NCBI RefSeq assembly: GCF_037975245.1
Contig: NC_092572.1
Span: 34,313,489 to 34,377,488 of the forward strand
Source: Apostichopus japonicus
Lineage: Eukaryota; Echinodermata; Holothuroidea; Aspidochirotida; Stichopodidae
Length of the DNA stretch: 64,000 nt
Direction: 5' to 3'
In this document: piece by piece, positions 24,308 to 35,953 of the stretch
Layout of the letters: every line of letters begins with the position of its first letter
Position numbering within the stretch: the first letter of the stretch is position 1
Made by a program: the position numbers and the translations under genes
The notes under the pieces: model-generated
Told to the model about the DNA's origin: nothing
Seen by the model: the letters and a program-made list of their open reading frames with translations, nothing else
The model's database searches: none

Positions 24308-24428
24308 AGTCAGAACTGAAAGCTGTTATCAACGAGAAGAAAACTTGCTTCAGAGAAGGTGATCGAGATAAACTGAGAACGGTGAACCGGAAATTAGATG
24401 GTGAAATACGGAAGGCCAAGGATAGATA
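24308..24428 (+). pseudogene. LINE (CR1/Rex-like) ORF2 fragment, piece 1
   Basis: From about 24314 an open frame reads ELKAVINEKKTCFR ... LDGEIRKAKDRY, the Lys/Arg-rich linker between endonuclease and reverse transcriptase in CR1/Rex-type elements. The 5' part, including endonuclease, is absent, so the copy is 5'-truncated. It continues in frame at 29222 once the CACTG element between 24429 and 29219 is discounted. Confidence 0.75.
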
Positions 24429-24444
24429 CACTGAAAAAATAAAC

Positions 24445-24690
24445 TAGTCAATATTGCCACGGACTAACGTTAAATTAGTCTGTAACGTTAGTCAATGCAC
24501 ACGGACTAGCAAAAATCTTCGTTTCATCGCTGCTTCTTAGTTAGTTTACACTGACTAAGAAAAATATAATCGCAGCTTAGTCGGTGGCGACGGACTAAGG
24601 TATTTTAACCCATGGACTAAGAACGATACGGACACCCGATTTACGCCATAATCGTAGCTTAGTCGGTGTCGACAGACTAATGTATTTTAA
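24445..24690. repeat. Left subterminal repeats of the CACTG transposon
   Basis: Short motifs of the type GGACTAACGTT, TTAGTCGGTG and GACTAA recur in both orientations within 250 bp of the left end. They match the array near the right end. Confidence 0.7.
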
Positions 24691-26674
24691 CCCAATTCGA
24701 TTCACTTCAATTTGGAAACCGAGAGGCAACGGCGGCTTGCTGGGCTTGGCATAGTTTCATACGATCACTCTAAGCAACTTTCAACCGTAAATCACCCAAG
24801 AAGGTCTTTAGAAGAATGGAGGTATTAACTGCATCATCGGCCTACCTGTTATTCCTTTAATTTGAAGGTAAAATTAAAGTTAATTGCTAGGCCACTGGCA
24901 ATAGTACTGTATTATGGTTAGTGTAACGCTACCGTTGTCACGTTGGCGTTTCGCAATACACAAGTGCAATGACAGTGAGTAGCCTATAGGCTTCTACTGG
25001 GTACTGCAGTGCATTCTCAACACTAAAGTGTGCATCCTAAACACCAATTAACAATGTGTTATGTGTGTATTGGGCTAGATTGAACAGTGGCACATAATCT
25101 TCTTATTTATTCCCAAACAAATGCTGGAACTATAAGGCTCAATAGTTTATTTGAAGTCTACACTCATTTTGTAAAGATTTCCTGTAATTTCCCATGTGAA
25201 TCTAAATGGGTAGGCTTTGTGATATTGAATAAGCAAGGCTAGACCTTCAAACGTACAGTCACATTCGGCTGAACACATTATGTTGGCTAGTCAACGGTAT
25301 TATATGTTGCGAGCAGTCAGGATGCACGCTTCAGTTCTATTTAACGTTTTCATTTATCATTTTTTAGTATTTAATTTCCGGTCACGCCCAGGAAACAATT
25401 GCGACATTCCTTCACGGTCGACTTGCTTACTGTAAGAAGTATTAACCGTTTTTTTCTCAGGAAAGCTTGATAGTCTGAAGTTATTATAACATGTGCTTTT
25501 AGTATACTGCCAAAAGAGTAAGTTGTTGTATTTGCATTGATATTTTATGTAGAAGTAACGGAAAATTGAGTATGTTTAGTTTGGTCTAATTGCACGTTTT
25601 TTTTTTTCTGTCCAATGTAGTGCAGGGTTCACTTGCGCGAATTCAAATTATTCTGTTTATGTATATGTATATGCATCGATTCTTAGATTATGATGTTTTG
25701 TTTGACATTTATTTGTAATTCAAGCATATCTGTTTAGTAGCAAAGTTTAAAGGTTAAGATTAATTAGTTTTCTCTTTTTGATCCTAGATTGAATGAAACT
25801 CATTGGCGTAAATAATAGATCAGATGATACAGTTTAACGCAGTTGCTAAAACTCTGGGTATTCTCTAGTCTTCGCCGGTCCATTATATACTTTAGTACTA
25901 CTAGTAAGACTATATCAAAACAACCGAAGACAAACTTAGTGTAACAAAGTACTGATTCTCCTCTAGCCTAGGTCTAAACAGGCTTGTTATGTGAGCAAGC
26001 AAAATAACAACTAAAAACGATTAGGCCTATAAATAAGTTGGCTTAGTGCATTTCTGTTTCTAAAATTTTATATTTTTAAAGATCATAAAAACAAACAAAG
26101 ATTTAGCCCATGTTTTATTATCTCTGTATTCTGGGCATTTGATTCTGGTTGCAATGGTGATGACACTCTCGTTCAAATTTTCAGCTTTATACAGTCTGCT
26201 TCAAACTTTGGGATTGTTTTTTGAGACTATAGTGGAAGCAAATCTCACATAACTTTGTGGTGACAACTTTATTTTTTTTTTTTTCAAATGATGAATACTT
26301 TGCTGTTTCTTTCTTCCAGCAGGAATTGAAAAGCCAAATATCTAAGTCAAGGGTGAGCTTTCCTGTGATGTACGACACCAGTGTGGAGGCAACAACAGAA
26401 GAGGAGAACTGTGTTATATATGGCTTAAAGACATGTTTTAAGATGATATATTGGTACCCTTCGCAGAACAAAAGAGTTTATCCAAGAGTCCAAAAAGCAA
26501 AGGAACAAGTACCATAGAAAAAAAAATGGAAGAGTGAGTTTAACTATTGTACCCAACTGTTTAATGATATTTAAGATACTTTTCATAACCTGTTTTAAAA
26601 AAAAAACCAGCCTAGTATATCATTTACGTGCAAGCTTCATAGGTTTGGTCAAATTTTCACTGATCTGTAGAGCG
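24691..26674. other. Interior of the CACTG transposon, left half
   Basis: AT-rich sequence with no convincing transposase. A T-tract plus CAG at about 26,300-26,320 precedes an open frame ending at 26515, which may be one degraded exon. I cannot assign it. Confidence 0.4.
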
Positions 26675-28200
26675 GGAGTCCAGAGGGTTTGGTTAGCTGG
26701 GAAGGTAACCAATTGCCTAATACATCACAATGTTCACAATGCATTCCTGTATATGAAACCTGATGACTGGCAAACCGACTGTGGTGGATGTGGCTGGGAG
26801 AGCAATTTTAAAGTCACCTAATAGCTAACCTAGAGCAGCTTTCATGGTAACCACATCAAAGTAAGAACAATGTGTCAGGTATGGCCCCAAGAGCAACAAA
26901 TGGCCATTGCCAGTAATTATTGGTGGTGGGGTACCCCTGCCAGTGATCTATAATTGACCCCTCACGGCTGACCTAGGTCAGCTCATGAGTTAACCACTTG
27001 AAACCTACTGGAAAATGTTGGTTAGGACTTCAGATACAACTGATGGGCATTGCCAGTAATTTTTATTGGTGGGGTACCCCTGCTAGTAGACCCCCAATAT
27101 GCCCATCCCCTCATTGACCTAGGTGAGCTCATGATTTGACCAGTTGAAACCTACAGGAAAATGATAGGTATCACTTCATATGTAAGGATGGGCATTTCCA
27201 GTATTTTATATTGGTGGGCCACCACTGCCAGAGTCCGCCCATCCCTTACATATAGAATCCTGTCAATAATTTTCCAGTAGTTTTCAACTGGTTAAATCAT
27301 GAGCTGACCTAGATCAATGAGGGGGGGGGGGGCTTTTTGGGGGTCTACTGGCAGGGGTACCCCACTAATATAAATTACTGGAAATGCCCATCCCTTACAT
27401 ATATATAGAGTCCTGCCAATCATTTTACAGTAGTTTTCAACTGGTTACCTCATGAGCTAATCTAGGTCAATGGGGGATGGGCATTTTGGGGGTCTACTGA
27501 CAGGGTTACCCCACCAATGTAAATGACTGGAAATGCCCATCCCTTACATATGAAGTGATACCTATCATTTTCCAGTAATTTTTCAACTGGTTATCTCATG
27601 AGCTGACCTAAGTCAATGAGGGAATGGGCATTTTGGGGGTCTACTGGCAGGGGTACCCCCCCCCAATATAAATTACTGGAAATTCCCATCCCTTACATAT
27701 GAAGTGATACCATTTTCCAGTAGTTTTCAACTGGTTACATCATGAGCTCATCTAGGTCAATGGGGGATGGGCATTTTGGGGGTCTACTGGCAGGGGTACC
27801 CCACCAATAAAAATTACTGGCAATGCCCATCAGTTGTATCTGAAGCCCTAACCAACATTTTCCAGTAGGTTTCAAGTGGTTACCTCATGAGCTGACCTAG
27901 GTCAGCCTTGAGGGGTCAATTATAGATCACTGGCAGGGGTACCCCACCACCAATAATTACTGGCAATGGCCATTTGTTGCTCTTGGGGCCATACCTGACA
28001 TATTGTACTTACTTTGATGTGTTACCATGAAAACTGATCTAGGTTAGCTATCAGGTGACTTTAAAATTGCTCTCCCAGCCACACCCACCACAGTCGGTTT
28101 GCCAGTCGTCTGGTTTCATATACAGGAATGCACTGTGAACATTGTGATGTACAAGGCGATTGGTTACCTTCCCAGCTAACCAAACCCTCTGGGATCCCGG
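26675..28200. mobile_element. 1.5-kb foldback element (long inverted arms)
   Basis: Both ends carry CCAGAGGGTTTGGTTAGCTG in opposite orientation. The arms (about 26,675-27,120 and 27,800-28,200) stay complementary over at least 400 bp with scattered mismatches. The right half also holds several direct copies of an about 130-150 bp unit with GGGGTACCCC and CATTTTCCAGTAG motifs. Mirror-image ORFs (minus 28051-28275, plus 26534-26821) arise because the arms are inverted copies. No target duplication was clear. Confidence 0.85.
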
Positions 28201-28837
28201 TCTATTGGGATCATTATTAACATGATTAACATAATTATTAAGCTTTGAGAAATAACTTGGTGTTATGCTGTGCAAAGCTAATAATAATTTGGTAAAGTTG
28301 CTATTCCTGGCTTATAATTTGAGGGATCTAGATTTAAATGTATACCTCCCAATATGTTATAAAATTTTAATGTAAATTTGTATGTTTATGATAATGTGAG
28401 TTATCATGTGCTATATCTGTATCTGTGCTTACACGTATATCATATTTTCTGTTCACAGGTCAATAATGGTGCAGATTTTGGCTTCCTGAAGACAAGTGGG
28501 AGGCCATTTGTAGTTAAGAGAAACACTCTTTGTTCGTGAAGACTTAACTGGTGTCGATTTGGGGTACCACTTTAAAACGAAAGTCATGAGGAACCCTTGC
28601 CCAAGACTCAACTTTGCATTATTGTGCAGTGCTATACTTTTGCGATTCATGTTTGATCCATTAACTTGTCTTAACTTTGTTGGAAAAAAAATCAGATTTT
28701 CAGATTTTATTTACAGTGATTTCTTCTCTATCTGTCGAAAGTCAGCCTTTTGTAGACATCAGAAGTTTTATCAGATATAAATACTGCCAACGTACACATT
28801 ATTTGTGTTTCTTCTGCTCTCTTTTCTTTCAGTGATA

Positions 28838-29205
28838 CTAGTCAGTGAAACTAGTCGGGTTTAATTCTTTCAGTGAATCTAGTCAGTGCAACTAGTCATT
28901 CGATACCGACTAAGAAAGGTTAGTCGGGAGAGGCACCATCCTGACTAATGTAAAACCTGCTATAAACTAGTCGGTGGCTCATATAAATTAGTCGGTAAAG
29001 ACCGACTAATGTCACCAACTAATGTAACTGACTAATAAACATTTACCGATAAAAATTGTTGATCGACTAAGCTGACGGACTAAGATGACCGACTAAGAAA
29101 TCCAACTGACTAAGGAATAAATTAGTCGGTATAGCAACTGACTAAGGCTATGTTAGTCGGGAGAGGCACCAGATGGACTAACGTTTTGTTAGTCGGTGAA
29201 CCAAT
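28838..29205. repeat. Right subterminal repeats of the CACTG transposon
   Basis: Many TTAGTCGG, GACTAA and ACTAGTC motifs occur in both orientations over about 370 bp up to the CACTG terminus. Two near-identical strings containing TTAGTCGGGAGAGGCACCA lie at about 28,920 and 29,153. Confidence 0.8.
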
Positions 29206-29221
29206 TTAAGTTTTCAGTGTA

Positions 29222-29699
29222 CAAGGACAAAATAGAAAGTCATTTCAAATCAAATGACACTAGCATGGTATGGAAAGGCATGAAAAGCATGACTGGGTGG
29301 GAAAACCATAAAACCAATGATATCACACTGTAGACAATATAACCTCTGACAACATGCCTGATGTTTTGAACAAGTTTTATGCTAGGTTTGATAACCATGA
29401 ATTTTCAGCAGAGCTTCGGCGTGCCTCTCTTAGACTAGATGGTTTTTGTCAATCTGAAAGAATAGAGTTTACCCTTGGTGAAGTCTCCCGGGAATTGAGG
29501 CCGGTCACACCTGGCAAGGCCTCTGGACCAGATGGTATTAATGGTAAAGTCCTCAAATTGTGTCATGAACAGCTCTCTTACATTTATCATCATATTTTTA
29601 ACATGTCTCTACTCACTCATCAATTCCCAGTCTCCTGGAAAACTTCCCATTTGTTGCCAATCCCTAAAAAATCTGCCTTTAGTGTTTTAAATGACTTAA
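29222..29699 (+). pseudogene. LINE (CR1/Rex-like) ORF2 fragment, piece 2
   Basis: It continues piece 1 (KDKIESHFKSNDTSMVWKGM), then reaches a stop and frameshift near 29,330. It resumes at about 29,342 with NMPDVLNKFYARFDNHEF and GKASGPDGINGKVLKL, the N-terminal reverse transcriptase motifs (PGKASGPDG is diagnostic), up to VSWKTSHLLPIPKKS and VLND. The frame is cut at the TTAA site 29696-29699 by the next transposon. Confidence 0.85.
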
Positions 29700-30196
29700 A
29701 GCTGCATTTTGCGTTTGTCCAGAATTTTTCCGTGTCTATCGAGTTTTTATCATAATACGATTACAAAAGACAAAACTAAGACTTTCTCATACTTTTTTCC
29801 CCACATCGAACGTTAATTAGCAAGTAATTAAGGATATTATATGATTCTGAGAATTGTGTCTCCCTGACACAATCGACATTACTATTTATCACATGCAGCT
29901 CTACAAACCGCCTATTTAAATTCAACCAATCAGTGAAGAGATGTTTATGTATGACTTAGAGCTTAAAATAGACTCAGTCATTGGCATGGTAATCCCTCAG
30001 CGTCTTTACCGTGAGTAAAATATACACGCCCGTAAGCCTACTGTACGTAGTAGCAAAGTATTTAGCGTCGTATAATTGCTACATGCACATAATACTATAA
30101 CCTGGTGACGAAGTGACAAAAGAATAAAACAATGGAGAAGCGCTCAAAAGGGAAATATAAATTTTTGAAGAACCTAACTTCACCTGAAAAGAGAAA

Positions 30197-30330
30197 ATGG
30201 CGGAAAGCCCAGAAGAAAAAATACCACGACACCGTGTCCCTCTCGGGAATCACTGGGAAAGATGGAGCGAAGTGAAGAGGAATTTACATCTGAAGAGTGA
30301 TTCAGAAGTCGCTCGACTTCTACTCGACAG
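30197..30330 (+). CDS. Putative transposon gene, exon 1 (unknown protein)
   Basis: ATG at 30197 (context AAAATGG) opens a frame of 44 codons ending in phase 2 at GTAAGC. It encodes a Pro-rich start followed by HWERWSEVKRNLHLKSDSEV and ARLLLDR. The WxxLKxxxxLKSDxEVAxxLL pattern is a helical motif I have seen at the N-terminus of transposon-derived proteins, but I cannot name the family. A second ATG at 30132 opens a different, overlapping 47-codon basic frame. Confidence 0.45.
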
Positions 30331-30689
30331 GTAAGCAAAGGATAGAATTGTTCGTTACAATTTTTGTTTACATGATTTAACGTTACTTCTCATTATCGGT
30401 GAGAGAAACTGAGACCGAACCTCTGCCTCCACTATTATTACTACAGTATCTAGTTTAGCCTAGGCCAGTTTAGGGGCCTTTACTAAGTCTATGGTACTAC
30501 TAGTAGTATAGTGTACTTAGCCTACTATTTACTAGCACAACCAAGGCCAGTTAGGCTAAACGCTCTTACTTTTCTAACTCTTTCTTCACAATCATAGTCT
30601 TATCAAATTGCGACAAGTTTTTGTTCTTGATACAGTGCTAACTAACGTTCACGCCGACGCATAGATACTTTACACTAGACTTTACAAGG

Positions 30690-31932
30690 GCTTACCAGTC
30701 AAAACGTCCCTTTACCAAAACGTCCCCGTACCAAAACGTCCCCGCTTTTGGTCAAAACGTCCCCTTAAGTCAAAACGTCCCAGTCTATCACATTCATTCA
30801 CAGTTGTAAATATATATTAATTTTAAGTTATAATTTGAATTCAGAAAAAAAAAATTCAACGTAGTGTGCTGTAGGAAAATATATATCACTTTCATCCAGC
30901 CCGTCTCGCATATTCCAAAAGTAAGTAAAAAAAAAAAAAATTCCCTTCCCTCAATATCGATATTAATTCAGAAAGCAAATCGTGTTTAAAAAAAATCCTA
31001 TTAACCTACAGCCCTCTTGCATTCCCTTTTCTATTTATATTATCTAACCTCAGAAAATTATACTCAAAAATGTTTCCGCCCTCATAACCGGCACTTCCCA
31101 CTCCATAAAAACTGTGTTTTCAACCTGAACTATACTTATCCTTAGTCGTAAGTTGATTTGAACTAAAAACATCCACACTAGCATTCCAACTGATTTTAAA
31201 AGCGGGGACGTTTTGACTCACGGGTATGGCAAGCCATGTGGGACAAACACTGCATAATATATCCGCGTATTAATTGGAATTTATACGCGTATTAATTGGA
31301 ATATATAAGCGTATATATTATTAGCCAATCATATGGCTTAACTATATCCGCGTATTAATTCGAATATATACACGTATTAATTCGAATATATACACGTATT
31401 AATTCGAATATATACACGTATTAATTCGAATATATACACGTATTAAGTCGAATATATACACGTATTAAATAAAATACATATGGGGATTAAATCCAATATA
31501 TGCACGGATTAATTAGAATATACACGAAAAAACATTTCCGCTCTTGCTGTGTACATATACCAACGATAAATGTTTTGGCGGGCTTGCGAGATCGCTTCAA
31601 AAAGCGAAACTTTACACATGTAGGCTACAACACATGTATATTCGAATTAATACGCGTATATATTCGAATTAATACGCGGATATATTATGCGGTGTTTGTC
31701 CCACATGGCTTGCCATACACGGGGACGTTTTGACTACGGAGACGTTGTGGTAAAAAGCGGGACGTTTTGGTCTTAAAAAAGCTGGGACGTTTTGGTAAAG
31801 GGACGTTTTGACTGGATAACTTACAGCTTACCGGGACGTTTTTACTACGGAGACGTTTTGGTAAAAAGCGGGGACGTTTTGGTCTTAAAAAAGCGGGGAC
31901 GTTTTGGTAAAGGGACGTTTTGACTGGATACC
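30690..31932. mobile_element. 1.24-kb MITE with AACGTCCC-rich ends, 8-bp duplication
   Basis: TTACAAGG occurs directly on both sides (30682-30689 and 31933-31940). Both ends carry CCAGTCAAAACGTCCC followed by further AAAACGTCCC copies, in opposite orientation. The right end has two tandem copies of the terminal cluster. The 8-bp duplication suggests hAT; the ends are not a standard hAT terminus. It is interrupted by a second MITE. Confidence 0.8.
31225..31717. mobile_element. 493-bp nested MITE with about 50-bp inverted ends
   Basis: TATGGCAAGCCATGTGGGAC starts the left end, and its complement ends the right. The match continues through ATAATATATCCGCGTATTAAT with one or two mismatches. CACGGG flanks both sides (31219-31224, 31718-31723). 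The interior is a tandem AATTCGAATATATACACGTATT-like repeat of 22 bp (31,350-31,480). It sits inside the AACGTCCC MITE. Confidence 0.82.
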
Positions 31933-32004
31933 TTACAAGGCATGGGCTATGATGGCAGTAATTTCGTATGCAGTAACCGAAATCACGAGGTCTACGTTCT
32001 GGCG

Positions 32005-32410
32005 GTTCCCGTTAGTTTCTTGCCCTAAATAATGTTTGTTTCCTCCCCTAAAAACGTTTCTTATTTCTGTACCTCCTCAATCATGTGGAGGAAATTATCG
32101 TTTTTCCAGGGAGGAAGCTGATGAAAGCATATTGGCTAGGCTATGTGGAAAGAATAAATTTAGTAGGCCTAGGGCCTAAGTGGAATAACTGTAGGAATTT
32201 CTTATCATTTCTACCTTTTCTACAAATATCTCTTCCCATATAGCCTAGCCAATTTACCTCCATTGAAAAATGTTTCTTTGATTGAAATAGTTATTTTCTC
32301 TCCTAAATCAAAAATTACAGTTACTTCAGTACCTAACTCTTTCTACGTAGCCTAGCCAAATGTCTTCTTGCTTGAATTCCTCCCCTGAGAAACAGTACTT
32401 TCCTCTCTGA
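32005..32410. repeat. GTTAGTTTCC / CCTCCCCTAAAAACG repeat
   Basis: Variants of TTTCCTCCCCTAAAAACGTT and GAGGAAA...ACG occur in both orientations. They match the motif set at 34,905-35,030 and 35,965-36,085, so this is another copy of the same inverted-repeat family. Ends are not clean. Confidence 0.5.
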
Positions 32411-32475
32411 GTGATAGTTTATTTTTGTGATTCTACTTTCAAGTTAACAAGAAATTTCTCGAAGTCTGCAGGCAG

Positions 32476-32690
32476 ATGGACCCGTGTTCCTGTTATGGAA
32501 AAGAATAGTTACAAGTACATTCCGCAACTGATGAAGGACATATTTAGACGGAGGCTTGATGATGACAATTCTCAACTAGGACGTGTTGTTCTTGCCGAGG
32601 ATGACCCAAGGCACATCTCTGGTACAATTCGCCCGAGCCAACCTCCATCAGTTTTACAGCTTCTTGCAAGCCATCATAGCAGGATGGGAC
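32476..32690 (+). CDS. Putative transposon gene, exon 2 (unknown protein)
   Basis: The AG at 32474-32475 joins phase 2 exon 1 in frame (LLLDR then WTRVPVMEKNSYKYIPQLMK). The frame continues through a basic and acidic stretch to about LQLLASHHSR, then enters a repeated, G-rich stretch (to 32908) that looks non-coding. No donor is obvious. I do not recognise a domain. It could belong to the host transposon or a nested one. Confidence 0.4.
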
Positions 32691-33469
32691 CAAGTTCTAC
32701 TGTTGTAATGAGTCAAATCTATAAGTCTTCCTTGCATCAGCAAGTGATATCATTTTTTTGGGTGGGGGGGGGGTGGGATGGAGTTGTTGCACAGCTTGTT
32801 GCAAGCCATCAGAGCAGCATGGGGCCTAGTTCTATTTGTAATAAGTCAAATCTATTAATCTTCCTCGCTTCAGCAAGTAATATTATTTGGGGGGTGGGGG
32901 GAGGTTGAAGTGATTGCAACCTGCATGTCTCCTACAACTTTGCAGTAATTTAAAAAGTGGTAGGGGTGGGGGGGGGGCTTCTTTTCTCAAAGTCATCAGT
33001 CATGCCAATTGATCTAAAACATAATGCATGTACTAGTTTGGAATCAGGTTTGGACTCGAAGAACTATTCCTTTTTTTTAAATTTTTGTTATTGTAAAAAT
33101 CAGCAGACTTATTCTAAGCACATTCATCAATAACAAATGAACACTTAATTGAACTTGTTATGTGTATTGAAGCTTCTTAATGTCCATGTTTAAGAATAAA
33201 TTAGCACATTAAATTGGAAGATTTTTCAGATTGAAGTAAGAACAGCAGTGAAAGAAAAAGCCCTGAATGGTAAAGTTAAGGAACACAGAAAAATAGAGAA
33301 AAACCATGATCACGTCTTTCACAAAAAGAAAATGTAATACTAATAACATGTCTATAATCTTAGATGATAGTGAAAACAAGTCTATATTTGGCTAGGAATA
33401 CAACTGATCAAGAAATAAAGAAATGAATACAAGTGAATGATTAAGTCAAGGAAATAGAGAATATCTTTG

Positions 33470-34070
33470 ACCCATGGAAAACAATAGCAATCAATTACTC
33501 TCCAGGGGCTACATATTAAAATGTAACAGTTAACCAACTTCTCTTCTTGAGATATGGCATTAGCACTACTGGCCATAAGCATAACAATGGGATTATCTAC
33601 CCACCGAGTGTTATCAACATTTGCAATGACACCAACTTTCACTTCTTGGGATATGAACTATTGTCCTCAAAATGACCTTCATGGTTAACAAAATGTTTTA
33701 CCTACTCACCAAGGGCCACCTACATAGCTAGTTTGAAGTTCAACCGACTTTCATTTCTTGATATTGTTTATAAATTTTCAAGAGTTGAACATCTCTTGAC
33801 CTAAAATGACCTTTAACCTCCATGAAAAACAATAGGGTTGATCTACATACCAAGTGCTATCTACATAGCAAGTTGGATGTCAAACCAACTAGCACTTCTT
33901 GAGATACTGTTTTTACACAGATTTCAAGAGTTGACCTCAAATGACCTTTAAACTCGATGCAAAACAATAAGGACCATCTACTCTTCAAAGACTACCTATA
34001 TACCAAGTTTGAATTCAAGCAACTTTTACTTCTTGAGATGTTGAGTGTACATATATCAAAAAAGAGTGCC
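33470..34070. repeat. Diverged tandem repeat of about 110-140 bp
   Basis: CACTTCTTGAGATA-like strings recur at about 33,637, 33,749, 33,890 and 34,028. Between them are CAAATGACCTTTAAACTC-like and AAAACAATAGG-like strings. At least four diverged copies. Confidence 0.75.
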
Positions 34071-35150
34071 GGATGGGTTTCAAGCAGTTGCATTACCAGT
34101 TGTCGGGGCTGTTGAACATCTACATTACCAACCATTGCCTAAAAAGAAAAGTGAAGAAAAAAGAGTATCATTTATTTTGCCTAAGTAACAATATCATTGC
34201 TTTGATGATAGACAGCACTGATTGATTGTGTAGCTTTGGGTGTTTAATATACATGTGATATTTGAAGATAGACATAAAATTATTGTTTGAACACTACACC
34301 AAGTACTACGAAGTGCTCTGTTTTTCAAAACTTGCTTTCAGACAAACTGTATTTTGCTTCCAAAAAGGTTTAGCAAATATAACCCTTTGATAATTGATGT
34401 CACTGTAAAATAACTATATTCAGTATGACAATCTAGCCAGCTACTTATGTTGCTAGTATTCTTTAATTGAGAAAGCCATCCTGTTATTACACTGAGTTTT
34501 ACTGTTTAAAGAATTATCAGCTGTTACTTTGCACCAAATCCCACAATTATGCATATTGAAACTTACTCAAACTTACCCAAGAATATTTCCCATTCGCTCC
34601 TGTTGGTGTTCTTCTACCTGCCTCCTAGCTGCAGCTGCTGTTAGCCGGCTTGTCCCGTTGTCTGGTGTTACCTGAGGCCTATCCAACCTCTACTTCTGCC
34701 AGCCCTCCTTGGTGTTTCATCACCAGATGGTTGCTAGGAAGGTAGCAAAAGGTTACAAATTATAAACGTGTCTTGGGATCAGCTGCTAAAATGTATTGCT
34801 CTCATTTACTGGTGTCATAGGACTACATGTTATTTATCACTTTCATGGAATGGTTGTACACTTTACTATGACATTTATAGAACAGCAGACATTGCATGTT
34901 GCCCTAGGTTTCAGTTTCCCGACCTGTTAGTTTCCTACCCTGAAAATGTTAGTTTCCTCTTCTAAAAACGTTACTTTCCTCCCCTACATCAAGGTAGTAA
35001 ACTATCGCATTCAGGTTAGGAAACTAACCATGCTTGTTGAATGAAACTAAAAAAAAGGGTTACTTACTACACTCACACATAATCATAAAAATCGCCTAAA
35101 TAATCAATTACAATTACTTCAGTTTTGCAAAGCACTTGCTACAAAGCACT

Positions 35151-35878
35151 TGTCACAACCCGTTCGGGGATAACCCCTCAAGTATTTTATTGATTGCTTT
35201 ACGTGTTTATTTAATTGGATGCTAATTATTTAGCCATGGTTTTGTGCATCCTTAAGCATTACGTAATCAGCTTTTGTTAACGAGTATCGGAATTCCGTCG
35301 GCATGGCGTATAAATAGAACAGTAAAGCCACGTGCTCTCTCTTTTCAATCTCGGTCTTGAACCGAAAGCAAAACCGTAAGTTGCTCTTGTTTAATTATAA
35401 CATGTTAGCTCAGAATTTAGTTCAAAAGAAACCAATTTCCACCTTCATTGAGATAACATGGACTCATTACTTTACGAATTAAATTCGGTGTTTTTGGTAC
35501 TTTTATAGATGGCAAAAGAGGCAGGGAAGAGGCTAAATTAAAGCTTGAACGAGGAAAAGGAAGAGAACGTGAAACTACGAAAAGGAAACGGCCGACGCTC
35601 GTATATAGAAAGAATTAAGGAACATTCATTTGTATTAACCATACACGTTGACAGAACCCTCAACGAAACAAAACTAGGACCATAAGAAAGAAAGCCATAT
35701 GAAGTATAGAGGTGGAAGATTAAAAGGATATAGAAAATGATGATTTATTTTGTTCTATGTAACCAATATTAATGTTATTGTTGTTGTTAACAATTATATT
35801 GAACTTGTGAAACTCATATACTCTCTCTGTCCGTCTTTACACCGTTGTCGACTGCTCTCTTGAAAAGAATCCGTGACA
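35151..35878 (+). mobile_element. LTR of an LTR retrotransposon (728 bp)
   Basis: It starts TGTCAC and ends GTGACA, the TG...CA inverted ends of an LTR. TATAAATAG at 35309-35317 and a donor-like CCGTAAGT about 70 bp downstream mark the promoter and leader region. It is followed after four bases (TTTA) by TGGGGGCCTGTCCGGGA, a typical primer-binding site. No gag or pol and no second LTR were seen, so the element is a fragment. Confidence 0.7.
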
Positions 35879-35882
35879 TTTA

Positions 35883-35953
35883 TGGGGGCCTGTCCGGGAA
35901 TTGAACCCGGGACCTCTCGCTTACATCTCCACATGGCCTAGCCAGTATGCCTC
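35883..35953 (-). other. Primer-binding site extended into a tRNA-like sequence
   Basis: TGG plus the following 15 nt is complementary to a tRNA 3' end including CCA. The complement continues through a perfect T-arm (CCGGGTTCAATTCCCGG on the minus strand), a variable region, and a box-A-like TGGCTAGGCC. It ends at GAGGCAT, which pairs partly with the acceptor strand. The total is about 71 nt, tRNA length. The anticodon arm does not fold well. It is either a tRNA-like pseudogene or a copied primer; I would not call it a functional tRNA. Confidence 0.5.

Larger units (their letters stand above)
24429..29219. mobile_element. CACTG-ended DNA transposon, 4.8 kb (EnSpm/CACTA-like)
   Basis: The ends are CACTGAAAA and TTTTCAGTG, with TA on both outer sides (24427-24428 and 29220-29221). 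Removing the element and one TA restores the LINE codons GAT AGA TAC AAG GAC exactly. The CACTG termini and the clusters of short subterminal repeats near both ends fit the EnSpm/CACTA group. A TA duplication would also fit Tc1/mariner. No full transposase is visible. Exon-like bits occur (CAG-led frame at about 26320, CACAG acceptor at 28459) but no domain is clear. It holds a nested foldback. Confidence 0.75.

Noticed and set aside
26187-28275. Paired ORFs 26534-26821 and 28051-28275 as a gene family
   Set aside because: They are the two arms of the foldback element read in mirror orientation.
32411-32908. 165-residue ORF as a single intact gene
   Set aside because: The first part fits an exon behind an AG acceptor, but the second half is a duplicated G-rich stretch with no coding character, so only about 32476-32690 is kept.
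35883-35953. Functional tRNA gene on the minus strand
   Set aside because: The T-arm is perfect but the anticodon arm does not pair and the acceptor pairs only partly. The CCA lies where an LTR primer-binding site belongs.
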